Notes: generated by a model not told the origin, from the sequence alone. Shown: positions 35,635 to 48,524, numbered from the stretch's first letter. The stretch is 64,000 nt of DNA from Cunninghamia lanceolata (GCA_027924645.1 BSBN01000140.1:12902501-12966500); one strand, 5' to 3'. Translations and numbers: made by a program.

Positions 35635-35649
35635 CTAAAATTTAACAAT

Positions 35650-35660
35650 TGGTATCAGAG
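35650..35660 (+). other. Primer binding site of C (initiator-Met tRNA)
   Basis: TGGTATCAGAG starts three bases after the LTR; it is the same site as in A, B, D and E, though the match stops sooner (TGAGG follows). Confidence 0.82.
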
Positions 35661-35709
35661 TGAGGTTCCTTGGAAAAAGTCTAACAACTTAAGGAAGAAC
35701 TCTGGTAGT

Positions 35710-36860
35710 ATGATCATGGTAGCAAGAAGATTTTAATATTATGAAAGAAAAAAGAAACTAGAAGCAACTCTTATGGATCTTGAAAATTCTAAAGAAGAAG
35801 TCAGGGATTTAAAAGAAAACTTGCAACAAGCTGATGAATGCATCTAAAAGATAAAAGAGCAAGTCAAGAAATTCAAAGACAAATACAAAGAAGTTAATGA
35901 CCAATTAATATCAGAAAATGAAGCCCTAAATGAATTGGAAGAAGATGTTATATAAAGACAAGAGCAGAAGATGATCTGAATTTAATTGTGAAGAATAGAT
36001 CAAAAGATTGTGTAAAACTTGAAAAATAAATTGTAAGTCTAAAAATAGACTTGGAAATGGCTAGAAGCTTTGAAGAAAAATTCAAGATAAGTACTGTAAA
36101 GCTTGATGAAATGATTGGTATCCAGAAGAGTGCTGATGATAAGAAAGGTTTAGGATTTGAGAAAGGAGAAAGTTCAAAATCTGGTCAAATAAACAATGAG
36201 TCAAGGAAAAATAAGGGATACTAGTTTAGAAATCAAAGAAGAAGACCTAGAAGACCTTTGGTTAGATAGACAAAAGCTCAAAGATACCCTTCCTTCAATG
36301 GTCACTATTATAAGTTCAATAAGTATGGTCATAGGGCTACTCAGTGTAGAAGTAGAATGAATCAAAATGTTCCATCTTTCTCTGGTAAATGTTTCAATTG
36401 CAAGAAGATTGGTCATAAAGCAAATGAGTGCAGAAGTATGTCAAGAAATATGCCAAACTATTCTAGGAATGGTCAATTCTTCAATGACAAGTGTTTCGCA
36501 TGCAATAGACTTGTACACATGACTAATCATTGCAGATAAAGGATGAATTCATTAAGAGGAAGAAATCAAGAACAAGGAAACATTGTATGCTTTGATTGCA
36601 ACAAATTTAGACATTGTTGTAAGATTCTATAGAAGCAAGAATATGAAGAGAAATTACTATGATAAAGAAAGAAAAATAGAGTAGAGGAATAATAAGGGAA
36701 AAGAAAAGGTTGATCCAATGAGAACCAAGAATGAGATGAGTATGATCTGGATTAAAAAGGATGTAAATGATGTTAAGGATAGATCCGCACCAGCATCTGG
36801 TGTAGACACTTCCTTTAGGAAGTAAATTGAGAGCTCTAGCTTAGGGGGAGCAATATTGAA
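35710..36860 (+). pseudogene. Coiled-coil, multi-zinc-knuckle gag-like ORF of C
   Basis: From ATG 35710 the frame gives a Lys/Glu-rich coiled coil (LEATLMDLENSKEEVRDL), then the DDKKGLGFEKGES motif (about 36130). A series of CCHC-type knuckles follows: a decayed one near 36310, CFNCKKIGHKANEC near 36390, CFACNRLVHMTNHC near 36495 and CFDCNKFRHCC near 36590. No copia gag capsid domain precedes it. Similar order in D, and the GLG(F/Y)E.G motif with following knuckles is also in E. Probably RNA-binding. Several stops and shifts are present. Confidence 0.65.
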
Positions 36861-37273
36861 AATCCAAATCCCATAGCCAAAAAGTGGGTGCCAGAATCTG
36901 ACACAAAGGTGTATGATGAAACTTGATGCAACACATCTCTCAAAAGAAAAACTAGAATAAAATGGGTCAGTGCGGTATATTGCGGAGCAATCCTAATTGA
37001 CCGTATTCTATAGTAAAGGGTTTTAAAAACTTTTAGGAATAATCATTTATGACGACTTAGGTTAAGTCTTGTGAAGGATAAAAGGGAGCTTGTTTGATCT
37101 CAAAATCACTTTGCACTCAAAGCTATCAAGTATTTAGAGAGATTATAGCAGACTTTGAGAAATGAAAACTAAGATTTGAAGTGCTTGGAAAAATTTGGAG
37201 AAAGGAAACCCTAATTTGGAAGAACAAGGTACTTTTGTTCTAAACCTACTTGTGAATCTATTAAAATTCTTAA
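36861..37273 (+). other. Untranslated stretch between the two ORFs of C
   Basis: About 410 bp without a supported gene. D has a comparable 400-bp stretch (50635-51040) in the same place. It could hold a subgenomic promoter, splice acceptor or ribosome entry signal for ORF2, but I see no recognisable motif. It begins with a TTAGGGGGAGC-type purine tract near 36840, shared with D (50587). Confidence 0.35.
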
Positions 37274-40200
37274 ATGGTGTCACCGCAAGTTGTTGATATT
37301 ACTGAGGGAGCTCAACCAAAATTCAAGAAACACCCATTCAAGTCAACCGAAGTTGATTAGTTGGGTGCATTCTCAAATGTTCCTCATAGAGTCATGCATG
37401 CAGAGGATGTTAGGGCATATATTCATGTTACCCTATAGGAATTTGGTGATAGCAGGTTTACCGATCTCTACATAAAACACTTGAGTAATGAGAATCTCAA
37501 TTTGAAGAATGAATATCAAGCATTGGAAGAAAAGAAATTTAGTCAGTACATGGATTTCCCAACATTTATGGAGGTTGAATGGGTCCAGTATGTGTTAAGA
37601 AGGGTTCATGATGAATTCATATGGATTGAGAGACCTTTCAAAATTACAAAAGATGCTATTAGGGCAGTCACTGGATTATGCTCTATAGAATCAGTACCAC
37701 TATTGAAATCCATGAAGAATGATGCAGTAATGGTAGCTACTGGAGCATAATTTGATAAGAGAGCCTTGAAAATAAATGATATTGAGGATCATGCTATAAG
37801 ATTTGCCTCAATGGTGTTGGGATACAAAGTTTATTTCACCAACCGGGAAAACTTTGTTTCAGGTAGAGCCATTTACACAGTCTATCAAATGATTAAGGAA
37901 AATGTTAATTATGACATCTATGAAATGCTCCAATAGAAAGTAATGGATAACTTGAAGAAGACAAAAGAAGGTGAATACCCCTTTAAATTTGGCACTTTGA
38001 TCATGTGTTTATTTTTCTATTTTATGCAAGAATTGCCTAGTATGAAGAACCTATTCTAGACCAATGATAAACCTATTGCAGTCCAAATTAAAAATTTGTT
38101 GAGTAGCATAGGCACCATTGATGTACAAAATATAGCCCTATGGGGTTATTTCAATAACTTCCAAAGATCAATGCAAGCCAGAGAAAGAATCCCCAAAATA
38201 GTTGTTGAAAAATACAAGGATACAATCTGCTTCATTGTGACAAAAGATTAGTGTTTCATGGAGGTCATTGAGCCCAAAATGGTTTGGGTTATGCCTATGG
38301 GATATGAGACAAATGGAGCTTTACTAGAAAACTAAGTCAAATATATGTTAAGTAAACCCATAAATCCCAAGGAAGAAAGATTTGGAACTTATAAGGAATT
38401 ACATGCTAAAATTCATGTTGAGGTAAGAAAACCTGAAATCTCTAGGAAAATGAGGAAAGTGGTAGAAGAAATTTCCATAAAACATGGATTCACAAAAGAA
38501 GAAGTGGCAAAGGCAAGGGAAAAGGCATGGGCTTTTAAGGAAACAGGAGAAAAGAGAAAAGGTGAATCGTCTGGAGCTCTGAAAGAACCTAAAGGTGAGG
38601 CATAAAGGCTAGAGAAGTTAAAAAGAAAAACCAGAGCCTCCACCTCTGTAGAAGCCACATCCACTCCCTCTAGTTCCACATAATCTATAAATGTGGAAAC
38701 ACTTGCCACCAGTTCCAAAAGAAAGAAGACTAAGGCCAAGAGAAGGCATGTAAGTATAGCTGTTGATGAAGAAGCAACAAGATCAGATGAGGAAGTAACG
38801 AAAATGAAGACTGAGGCCACAAAAGCCTCATGAACTAGCAAAAAGAAACCCTTCAGCTATAGTAGATTTGGGAAAAGGTTAAAGCAAGATGAGCCTCAGA
38901 CAGAGGAAGCAACTATAAGCCTTAAAGCTATTCTCAAAGCCATAATAGTGTATGGTAATTTGAAACACATTGCTCAATTGTATGATGAATACAATGATCT
39001 AGATAAGAGGATCATTAAGACTGCTATTCTAGAATATGTAAACATCTACAATAGGGCTCTAATTGAAATTATTACTAATCTTTCACACAACTTGGGCAAC
39101 ATAATGAGTACAAGAAAAGAAATAGCTATGGTAAAAGATGTTGAGTTGAGAGAACACTCATTGATACAATTATGTCTAAGAATCACTCCTGAGGAGAAGA
39201 CCAAAATCTCAAAAGAAATCAAAGATGCTTTTAGAACCAAGAGAAGAATGAACTCATTGATGTTTGGAGAAATTGATAAAGTGGTAAAAGAAATAGAGAT
39301 CACTTTGGCTGCATTAAAGAAAAACAATATTCCTACCGTCTATGACAATGAACAAACAAATGTTGGAAATGACACAACTATTTTGAAAGTTAGCATGGAT
39401 CAAGGATTGGAACAAACTGATACAAATCCTCTAGTAAAAGATAGAGTAACAGAAGAGAAAAAGGAAGAATATGATCAAACTCATGTTGCTAATGATCAAC
39501 ACATAGCCAAAAAGGATAAAACTAAAACAGATCTCTTTCTAGGACAATAGACTAATGATCTAGAAAGCAAGGAGAAAATTGATGAGCTGATCAAAATTGA
39601 TAATCAAGAACTTCATCAAGCTGAGAAAAGCCCTACATAAGAGAAAAACTCAGAGAAACAAGAAAATATGGACATGAATCCTCTAGAATGGAGTTAGGAA
39701 GAAATATCTGAGAGAGCAATAGACACTGCAGATGTCTCAGTTGGCTCTAGCAAACATCAAGTTGCAGATGAGTCTAAACTCCCTCAAGGACCAATCAACT
39801 TGGCCTCATTATCACCTATACAAAAATTCAAGTTACTATTTATTGTTCAGGCCAAGGCAAAGGAAGAAATGTTGAAATCTCATGACCAAGACAATAAATT
39901 GATCAATGATGCATCCAACATTCTAGAAAAGATGATTCCAACTGTTCAAAAGGACACCTCACTATCTCCCATTGATCATCTCAAAGGGCTATTAGACTCT
40001 ATAAGTACACATTTTAAGTCTTGAAAAATCTACAGAAGTAAAAGTTAGAAAAGAGTTTGATGAAAAGAGATTGATTGAGTTAAAGGCTATGTTAGCATTA
40101 AATAAAACTACATTAGAAAATGTGACAAAAGGAATACAAAGTGCCATTGAAGAAGCCTGTAAAGTTTATAAATTTTGCCTATCTTGGCCAAAAGTTACAA

Positions 40201-40499
40201 AGGAATTAGAAGATAAAACAAAAATTTTGGAACTCAAACTTCTTAATATCTTTGAGACATATAACCTGATAGTTGAGTCAATAAATGCCAAAGAAGCTCA
40301 AGTTGCAAGCATTCATAGTAATTTAAGTACTCTGATGAAGAAAAGGGGAGAAATTAGAGACAGGTTGTGCCAGCTAAGGGGATGGATAAGTCTGAAAATT
40401 GACTCCACGACCAATCTAGTAGATGAAGCCATGGAGTCTCTCGCACTAGTTGATACACCATCAGATGTGCAGAGTGCAGAGAAGCTAGTTTTTTTATGA
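37274..40499 (+). pseudogene. ORF2 of C: large conserved protein of unknown function
   Basis: From ATG 37274 (MVSPQVVDITEG) one frame can be followed to 40024, then after a one-base loss to 40499; about 1,075 codons. Conserved with D throughout: KFKKHPFKS near the start, FKITKDAIRAVTGL, FASMVLGYKVY, AIYTVYQMIKENVNYD, a hydrophobic LIMCLFFYFM, QARERIPKIVVEKYKD, VWVMPMGYE, then a basic Lys/Ser/Glu-rich middle (38500-38850), YVNIYNRALIEII, and a long helical C-terminus. About 13 internal stops (mixed TAG and TAA). No known domain is recognised. It occupies the position between gag and 3' LTR where pol would be. Confidence 0.68.
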
Positions 40500-40822
40500 A
40501 TGTCCATGCCCATATCCTAGAAAGTGTAGGAAATAGTTGGAATGGAGAGATAGCCTTGACAAAGACCATCTATAATGATATTCTACATTCAATGACAAAT
40601 TAAGATAGAAATGTGTATCTATATATGCGGTAGAATATAAAAGTTTTGAACATTTTTGTCAAGTTTTGGATTTGGATCACACCCTTTTCCATTGATGACA
40701 AAGGGGAAGAAGAAGATTAGTGAAAAATGGATAAACATCTCAGGGAGAGTAGGAGAATGAAGTAAGAGAAAGCAATCAAGCATTTTTCACTAAGTGTTGC
40801 AATCAATGCCAAAGGGGGAGAT
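40500..40822 (+). promoter_or_regulatory. 3' untranslated region of C with PPT-like hairpin and polypurine tract
   Basis: A CCCTTTT...AAAGGGG palindrome with a G-rich end lies at 40682-40706. The polypurine tract AAAGGGGGAGAT abuts the LTR (40811-40822), preceded by TTGCAATCAATGCCAA (40797-40812). Same layout as A, B and D. Confidence 0.6.
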
Positions 40823-42346
40823 TGTTGGCAAGAGACATTGCTCAAGTATAGATTTGTACACTGTCAATGATGGAAACAAGGCTTAGAAGTTTCATCAGCA
40901 TAAAAAGAAGATATTTCTCTGAAAGGACATATTGGATTTCAAGTCTGGTTGGTAGAGGTGACTAAGTATGGGTATTTACAAAAGTAAAGGATAGTCAGTG
41001 GGCCAGTGTGCTTCCACAAATGATGATCTGGTAATGTAGTTCAAGAATGATATTAGTAGTTGTTTGATGGTTCTATGCTCCAGAGATTAAGTCCTGACTT
41101 CCTCCAGAAGACATTTGTAAGAATTATCTAAGTCTGGGTGAACAAAAGTATAGCAAAGACAGTGAACATGGCACATTGTAATGGTCTGCATTCCTCCACA
41201 GTTGAATATTTTGTTATGCAGTTTTAAGGTTTTGTAAACACTTGTATGAAGTGTCTAATTCCAGAGTTGTGAGATCTGAAGTCCAACATAAAGATAGTTA
41301 CAAGCCGCTGAGTATTACTATAGTGTTTGATAGAGTTTGACAGAGATAGAGTCTGAGTTGTAATGGTCCGCACTTCTCTGCAAGATGATATCATGCCTTG
41401 CGGTTCTAAGGGTAAGATTGGGAATGTGTAAAGAGTCCTTGATATGATTTTGGAAGTATTTTGTGATCCACAGTAAAAGTTGTAAGTCTAGAAATGAACT
41501 TGTTAAGCATGTTGTTAAGCAACAGGCTGACTAATATGATAAATCATTGTGCGGAGAAGATATAGTGTGTGAAGGATCTATTTAAGTGATTGAATGATTA
41601 GAGCTGACCTATTTGAACACGTTTGGCAAAGATTTAGGTCTGCATAACATATAGTTCATTGGATTGAGCCAACAAGCTACACCTTTCTATGTACACGTTT
41701 CACTTCTTGGATGCTGACCTAATTATGGATCAAATCATGATGCAGATATATATGAGTGATGAATTTTGGTTGAGAAGTTACTTGTGTGTCTAGTTAGATG
41801 TGAATATGTGAATAACTAACTAGTGTCATAGATCAGTGATAATGAAGACTTGGGATTCAGAATTTAGTTGCTAAATGACTACACCCTGGCATAGTGATAG
41901 ATGCTTATGCAGTATTTAGTTTTCATGTGCAATTTGCTTTTGTACTTGGCAATGAGCCTGATAGTGAGTCTCCATTAGGGTTTAACAACCCTTACTGTAA
42001 TCTTTCTAGGTTTAGGGTTGAGGCAGTGAGCCTACTAGACCTAGTTGTACTTCATGGAAGTGAGCCAACATGTTCCAGGCCTGTGGAGTGATTGAGCCTA
42101 AACATCTTTATTTGTAAAGATTGCAATATATATTAGAGAGTTTATCCTCTCCATGATTTTTCCCATTTTGGGTTTTCCATGTAAAAATCTTGGTGTCCAT
42201 GTGTCATGTTTTTATTGTTGTTCTTCATATGCATGTTGCGCCTTTGTTTAATTAATTTTGGAAAATGGTTGAAAGATAAAGTGCATCAAAAGATTTTTAG
42301 AACACTGATTCACCCCTCCCTCTCTTAGTGTTCCTGACATTCAACA
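40823..42346 (+). repeat. 3' LTR of C (1,524 bp)
   Basis: Direct repeat of 34116-35647, ending CATTCAACA followed by the CAAAT duplication. LTR-end hairpin at 42300-42333. Confidence 0.92.
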
Positions 42347-42351
42347 CAAAT

Positions 42352-44433
42352 ATGTTAAGTTAGAGCTTCATCTCCTTTCAAGTGGTTTGCACTAAAAATA
42401 CAATTCATTGCATTTGCGCTTATATCCTGCACCACCGAATATCAACACCAAGCTATTTATAGGTAAGGTGCTAAATTTCCTTATTATCAGACTTGCACTA
42501 AAATATGGCTCTATCAGACATGTCTAGTGATCAATGAAAAATCTGTGGATCTAGTGCAAGGTAAATGTTCTACCGCATAACTTTCGTTAGGCTTAGCACT
42601 GAATTTCATATCAACTAGATGTGCGTAAAAATTTGACCTTACTGCATATATCTAGTTCCTATCAAAAGTCTTGCAGGGGTCAAATCTCAACAGAGTGTTC
42701 GACACCCTGTTGTTTGTACCCTACATTAATGGAAATTTTTTAGGGCATTTAATTCATTTGAAATCTTTCACTTTTGGTTTGTTTTGCATTTGAACACTTG
42801 AGAGCTCTACATTTTTTGGAGTAGACCAAGTGATCTTTCTAATTTGTGATTGATTTAGGAGCACTCAGGCAGCAATGAAAATTTGACCCTCATTCTCTTT
42901 GGTCTCATATTTGTAGGTAGGAATTTAAAACTCTGAGGTCAGGATATGGTTGCGAATATTAGGTTTTAGAGTGTTGAATGATTTAGAACTATGTTGTGAT
43001 GCGTTGAATTCAGTTTTTATGAGTATGTAATGGAAAGTATTTCAAAAAATGGTCGGCTTAAAAGTTTAAATTAGGGGTTGTCAAAATGAGGATATACACA
43101 TGTGTATATATGTCAATATGGGTTTTTGTTCTTAGGGGCTTGAATATTTTTATTGAAAAAGCACTGTCTATACATTTTTAAGATCAACTATTCGTTCCTT
43201 AGATTAAAAGCCCTTAGAAATTGGCATACTTGAAATGATTTAACATTACTAGATTGTATACACTATAATCACTATGTTGGAACCCTAAACAATGTTTGCA
43301 TAAAAAAATGATGGAGGTGGATGTATCCTTCCAAGGCCAAATTCCTTGGTATCCACTGCCATTAGCATCTTCTACAAAAACTAGAAAATACACTTTGCAC
43401 TAAAAATGCCCTCCATCAGATATATCTGATGAAGGCTCAAAATTTTGTTCATCCTATCAACCCTTGAAACCCTATAAAGAAAGGCACTATACATCCAGAT
43501 GAGATAAGCATTAAAAGTCTTCATCATTGGATTTGATCTAAAATTGTTACTCACTGGACATGTCCTATTATCACTAAAATCCCCACTAGTCTTGTGAAAA
43601 CCAAAAGCCTCACAAAGCCTACGATTGGACATTTGCACTAAAACATGTCTCCACTTGACATATCCTGTAACACCCTAAAATTCTGTTAATCCATCTATTG
43701 GTAAAACCTCCACCAAACTCTGCTTCAGTCACCTAGATTACTTAGCACTAGAACCATCCCTCACTAGACATGTCCAGTGGTGGGTAAAAACCCCGCTATC
43801 TAGTAATAAGTAAAACTTCTCTCAGGGGCATTATATATGCTTTGCACTAAGAATATCCTCCATAGGTGTTTGTGCAAATAATGACACTTATAGGATATAT
43901 CTGGTAAGGGAATAAAAGACCACCACATCTAGTGATAGCTCAAATCTCCACTAACTCCACTAATATCTTAGAATGGAACATTAAGGCTTTTTTAAAAAGA
44001 ATCTAAGATGTTTGATCAACGAGTTTGATGAATTGCATGGTATTCATTGATATTTACATGTTTTATCTAAATTTTGTGATGTCACGCATTTAGTCTAGCA
44101 TTTATTGCACAAAATTAGTGGTGTTATAAAATCCCACTGATCTATTTTTCTCTACTTATTGCTTATGATTTTTAGTAAATGCTTAGGGGATGGAATATAG
44201 TGGAATCTTTTGTTTTCTGAAATTGATTTTAAAGGATTTAGGCCGAGATAATAGATTTTTAAAATGTAATTTGATTAAGTGGTATCTTTAGTCTAGACTC
44301 CTGACTTAGGATACAAACTAAAAAACCTGAGGTTGTCAATAAACCTAAGTTTGAGACCATTAGGACAACAAAACTACAAGAGTTACTCATTAGGTTTTGT
44401 CCTACAAATTTAATGTCTTCCTGAGTTGTCAAT
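42352..44433 (+). other. H spacer between pol and the accessory ORF
   Basis: About 2.1 kb of H without a supported gene. It carries a degenerate tandem repeat (separate entry) in which TTTGCACTAAAA and a palindromic AGACATGTCT core recur. The rest (42700-43380 and 43940-44433) shows nothing recognisable. Small open frames on either strand here are not conserved elsewhere in the window. Confidence 0.5.
42386..43930 (+). repeat. Degenerate tandem repeat in the H spacer, about 100-140 bp period
   Basis: Recurring module: (T)TTGCACTAAAA, about 10 bases, then CTCCACTAGACATGTCTAGTG-like palindrome. Copies are seen at 42491-42530, 43392-43434, 43531-43565, 43631-43670, 43741-43781 and 43841-43910; a partial starter is at 42386. 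Spacing in the last five is 139, 104, 106 and 100 bases by eye. Tandem repeats in the region between pol and 3' LTR are known for Tat/Ogre-type gypsy elements. Confidence 0.55.
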
Positions 44434-47400
44434 ATGAAGTACAAATTCAAAGGCATCCCCACAGTAACCAAGATCACTTCGGCATGGAGAAACATTGGAG
44501 ACACAGACCTTGGGCACATTGATATTGAGGACTTCAGATTAACGGTCTTGGGTCCTAATTGAACACCTAAAGCCAGGAAGATTAGAGACAATGAGATTGC
44601 TCAGGTAGTTGCCTTCCCAACCTCAGTGCAATGCTTCGAACTCATTGTGGCATGTGCCAACAACTATGAACAAATGACTAGGACCATACAGACATAAGGA
44701 GATTAGATACTGATAGATCTAAGTGCCTTGGTATTAGCAGAAACTTTTGACATTCCCCCATTTCCTGTCCTAACCAAGATGGATAAGGAAGAAGTTGAAA
44801 AACTGTATAAGAAGGATCTAGAGACCTGTAGGAGGAAAATAAATGAGGGCTGGATAAAGAATAATAGGTCAGCTATGTCAAAGCCTCCTCAAGTTTTAAA
44901 TAGAAGTGGTTTTAAAGAGGAGATAGGAGACCTAGTAACCCTTTTGAATAGGATCATGGGGCTACCCTTAGCCTCCACATTTGAAGCATGGTAGTTCCCA
45001 TACATAGAGGAGATATTACACAGGGACAAAAAGATACATTAGGCTTAGATAATAAGTAACAACATTTATGAGGCCTTTGTTGCCTTCCAAACTGATGAGA
45101 CTTTTAGGTGGACCTTTTATGTGGTATATACCCTGGTTAAAACTATTGAATACCCTGACCTATCAAGATTAGGAGTGGTTGGAAATGGAGAAGACCAATA
45201 CAAAGTTTATGTGTGTTACACTCAACTAGAGATATCACAATCACTAGTTCACTACAAAAGGGTCAATGATGCATTTACTATGCACATTACCCAAATACTC
45301 TAGAATGATATGGCTAGAATATTATCTCTTGAGGCACCTAATGTTGTACAAATGTATGGCAGATGGTAAATTCAATTTCAAAAGTTTACATATCTTAGGG
45401 TCCAAGGTTTCAATGGAACACCCTATAAGCTTCCTTGGTATCCAATAGATAAAGTGGTGCTTCTAGAGCTTACCAGACAACTCCTCACTTGTGCAGAAAG
45501 GTTGAAGCATTTACATAGGGCCTCCGTCAAGTTCCCTATACTCTTAGGGAGGTGAAACTATTCTTGCACCAACATGGGAGCAGCTGAGCATTCCAACACA
45601 GAGCTACAATTGTTGAATTTACATTTTTATCATAAGAGGACTCACTTTGATCCCTTTGGAATAATGGAAAGACATGTGAGAAAAAGGATGTTTCATAGAG
45701 AGCACCTCAAAGATTTTTTTGCCAATTGTATGGATGATTATGAAGTGTTGAGGAGAAGATATTCCAAACTATCCCTGGATTTTATTAAAAGATTCAATAT
45801 CATAGATGTCTTGGACCAAGTGATAGAAAACAATAATGTGATTGAAAGAGGGCGTTGGGAGGCTTTATTCAATCAGCCAATTCCATCCCCCAACTGGGCA
45901 AATTTAGAGGAGAATTATTGGGATGTAGCAATGATGGACCCCACCAAATTCAGTAAGTGTTGGGTAAGAGTACAAATTGCAACTTTGACTTAGGCTAGGG
46001 TAGCTCTTACTTATATAGAGAAAGAATAAGACAGAAGCATTAGTGATGAGGAAGATCAACCCATAGAAATAGAAGATGATGCATGGCAAGAAGCTACCCA
46101 AGGAGATGCACCAAAAGGAGATAGTGAAGAGGACATTCCTTTGGTTGATAAGGAAAAAACAAAAAAGGGCCCTCCAAAGTAGCAGAAGAAGGATAATCTA
46201 CGAGCATCTAGAACAAGGAGCACAAAGAGGAAAGATATACCCAGTGGGAAGGGTGAAACATCAAAGTCAAAGAAGAGTAAGTAACAAAATTTTGTGCCTC
46301 TACCTCCTGTCACATTTGTTGCTTCCTAGCAAAACATAGATATTTCTATCTCATCCTCTGCTATCGTTAGTACCTCATTACCCACTCCCATATCTATTGT
46401 AGCAATCATGTTCCCCTTGACAGTTAGTGTAAGTAAATCTATTCCTCTTCCTCTTCCTACCATGTCTTTAGTCACTCCTTCCATCTCTGCTTTTCCATCT
46501 ATCTCTGCCATTCCCATCTCATCTATTGCTCCATCTACTTTCCCTATCATTGCATCCATGAGTCTTCCTATTCTTGCTTCATCTTCACTATCCATTTCTT
46601 CTGCATTGCCATCCTTACCTCCCATTTCAACCATCCTCTCACCACCACCTTTGACCTTGCCATCCTTAGGTTTCTCCACTCCACTTGCCATTTTCTCTAT
46701 ACTATCATTTCCTCCTTCCTCTCCTTTCATAGGTTTTGCCACATTTGCAAACCTACCTAGATTATACTTGCCTTCAACTGCTACTGATTCTTTCTCTAGA
46801 CCTTTTAATGACTCTTCACAAGTTGCTTTGCAAGAAGCCCTTCCAGTCCCTTCAGTACCTTGCATCAAAAAGATATGTGATGAATTAGATTCATAGGGAG
46901 GGACAGTCCTTGAAGATGTAACACATGAACCTCTAACAAATCATAGCACATTAGAGATTGTGAATATAGAGGATAGTCCATTAGAGGAGGTGGATAATGA
47001 TTCCATGTTTGAAATTGTGAAGCAAATAGAGATTGAGAACTTATTACATATAGAACAATCAAAATCACCTAACAAAAGCATTGAGTCAGAAGAGAAGGAT
47101 GCACTTCATGATAAAAGGACTGGTCAAGGCCCATAAATAGAGAACATTCATGCTAATGATTCTTTGAATAAGGAGGATAGTCATATGGATGCTCAACATA
47201 TTCTTCCATAGCTCTTAAATGGCTACAACAAAGGTTAAATAATCAGCCTCCAAGGGTAGAAGTTGTTATCCTAGACTTGGATAGTTTCTTGGCTAGATTA
47301 GAAAAACTAAAAAAGTAGAAAAGGCCAAAGTCCAGTCTAGAATCTATAAGGATGCTACAGGGTCTCGTATTGCAGAGGTAGTGGTACCTCTTGAGAAATC

Positions 47401-48364
47401 TAGTAAGGAAGATGTATGCCCAGAAGACCACTATTACAACACTAAATTTGGGGCCAACTTCCAAAGCACAAGAAATTGATGAATTCAAAGGTTCAGTTTT
47501 CAATATTTTGAATATTCTAAATAAATATGAATTGACTAAACAACAGTTCTAGTAGTAAAATGAGGAACTTGGAACTTGTATAAAATATTTGACAAAACCT
47601 ATGTCCTCAGATGGTGAGCTAGAGACTACACCTTCTCTTCTTTCGAAAGAGGAGCTAGAGAATTTTGACAGCATAAAAACCATTGCAACTACTACAAAGG
47701 AATGGTTCCACAAGGTGTATGCTAAGGGTTATGAGATAATAAATGAGGCTACAAAATTGCATAAGGATTTTTGTCTTTTGAAATCTAAATATTATGATGA
47801 ATATTATGCTCACATTCATCCTCAAGTTTTTGCTATGACTAATTTTCCAGATGAAGTTTTGTTAGCAGAAAATATTTTGACTCAAAATAGATTGGACAAG
47901 CCAGAATAGTGGCAAGAGTTGATAGGGTTGAGAAGAGAAGTCTTTGACAAAGCTAGGAATTCCTCAGAACCAATCAGACCTCAAAATTTGTATGTAATAT
48001 ATTGACTAAATGATGTATTGTGGGCCTGTACTAACATGGATCTAGATGACACAACTCTAGTAGATTCCCAAGAAGGTAAAGATAAATTGCATCATATCAT
48101 TCATGGGGATTCTCCCTTAAAATGATTTGGAAGCTGGAGAGAGTAAGTGACCTCAGAGATGAATTCAGGGAATTCAAGAGAAATAAAAGGTCTAGAGAAG
48201 TAGTATACTACAAATTTTTAGGTGAGGTTGACAAGATCAAGTTTAGAATAGATTATGTTAAAGATCCTTAGCTAGAAGATATTAACCTAGCGTTGGAAGC
48301 CTACACAGCCTATAGCAATAGAGAAGATGAAAAGAGTAAAGTTGACATGGATGACGATGAATAG
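44434..48364 (+). pseudogene. Accessory ORF of H (downstream copy), about 1,300 codons, unknown
   Basis: From ATG 44434 (MKYKFKGIPTVTKI) one frame holds through 46896 and beyond with stops but no shift; frame changes occur near 47190-47500, and 47589-47909 is the next long piece. The last stop, TAG 48362-48364, abuts the LTR. It is colinear with 1-3833. Parts: N-terminal globular region with FDIPPFPVLTKMDKEEVEKL, middle with ERLKHLHRASVKFPILLGR and FDPFGIMERHVRKRMFH, Ser/Pro/Ile-rich low-complexity region (46408-46800), acidic then helical C-terminus with TKEWFHKVYAKGYEIINEA. No transmembrane run or signal peptide is evident. Function unknown. Confidence 0.65.
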
Positions 48365-48524
48365 TGACATGATATAGTTGGCATTTGAAATCTTGTCATT
48401 CCACATTAGTTCCAATTTTTGAGGGTCAAATGGCTTTATTTTGACTTTCTTTTGTCTTGTAAATTGACTCTTTATCATTTTCAACCAAATGGTTATCCAT
48501 TTTGTCCAAATTCAATGTATTTGT

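Larger units (their letters stand above)
34116..35647 (+). repeat. 5' LTR of C (1,532 bp)
   Basis: Direct repeat of 40823-42346. It contains three GCAGTGAGC(C/T) copies (35249, 35327, 35361), the conserved GGTTTTTCCC/TTGGTGTCC block (35459-35502) and the C-rich-loop hairpin (35604-35634, partly decayed here). No convincing TATA box was found. Confidence 0.92.
34116..42346 (+). mobile_element. Element C: pol-less copia-like LTR element with large unknown ORF
   Basis: Complete structure: LTRs TGTTGGCAAG...TCAACA, initiator-Met primer site, coiled-coil/zinc-knuckle gag-like ORF, an ORF of about 1,075 codons, a polypurine tract and a 3' LTR. The target duplication CAAAT is exact (34111-34115 and 42347-42351). 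I find no protease, integrase, RT or RNase H motif in 35648-40822. Gag and end sequences tie it to copia elements. It is presumably non-autonomous and mobilised in trans. It shares its internal plan with D. Confidence 0.9.

Noticed and set aside
46326..46868. 180-residue open frame on the minus strand, with a related minus-strand frame at 1800-2081
   Set aside because: It is the antisense of the Ser/Pro-rich part of the H accessory ORF. Low-complexity codons leave the opposite strand open, and the plus frame is the one colinear with flanking conserved coding sequence.
1..48364. TAG read as an amino acid (recoding) to rescue the H accessory ORF and the pol frames
   Set aside because: Plant nuclear genes do not reassign TAG, the stops are scattered and mostly not shared, and frameshifts and catalytic-site losses accompany them. 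Methylation decay explains the bias.
44434..48364. env-like gene in H
   Set aside because: The position would suit it, but I see no signal peptide, transmembrane segment or cleavage motif, so I left the function as unknown.
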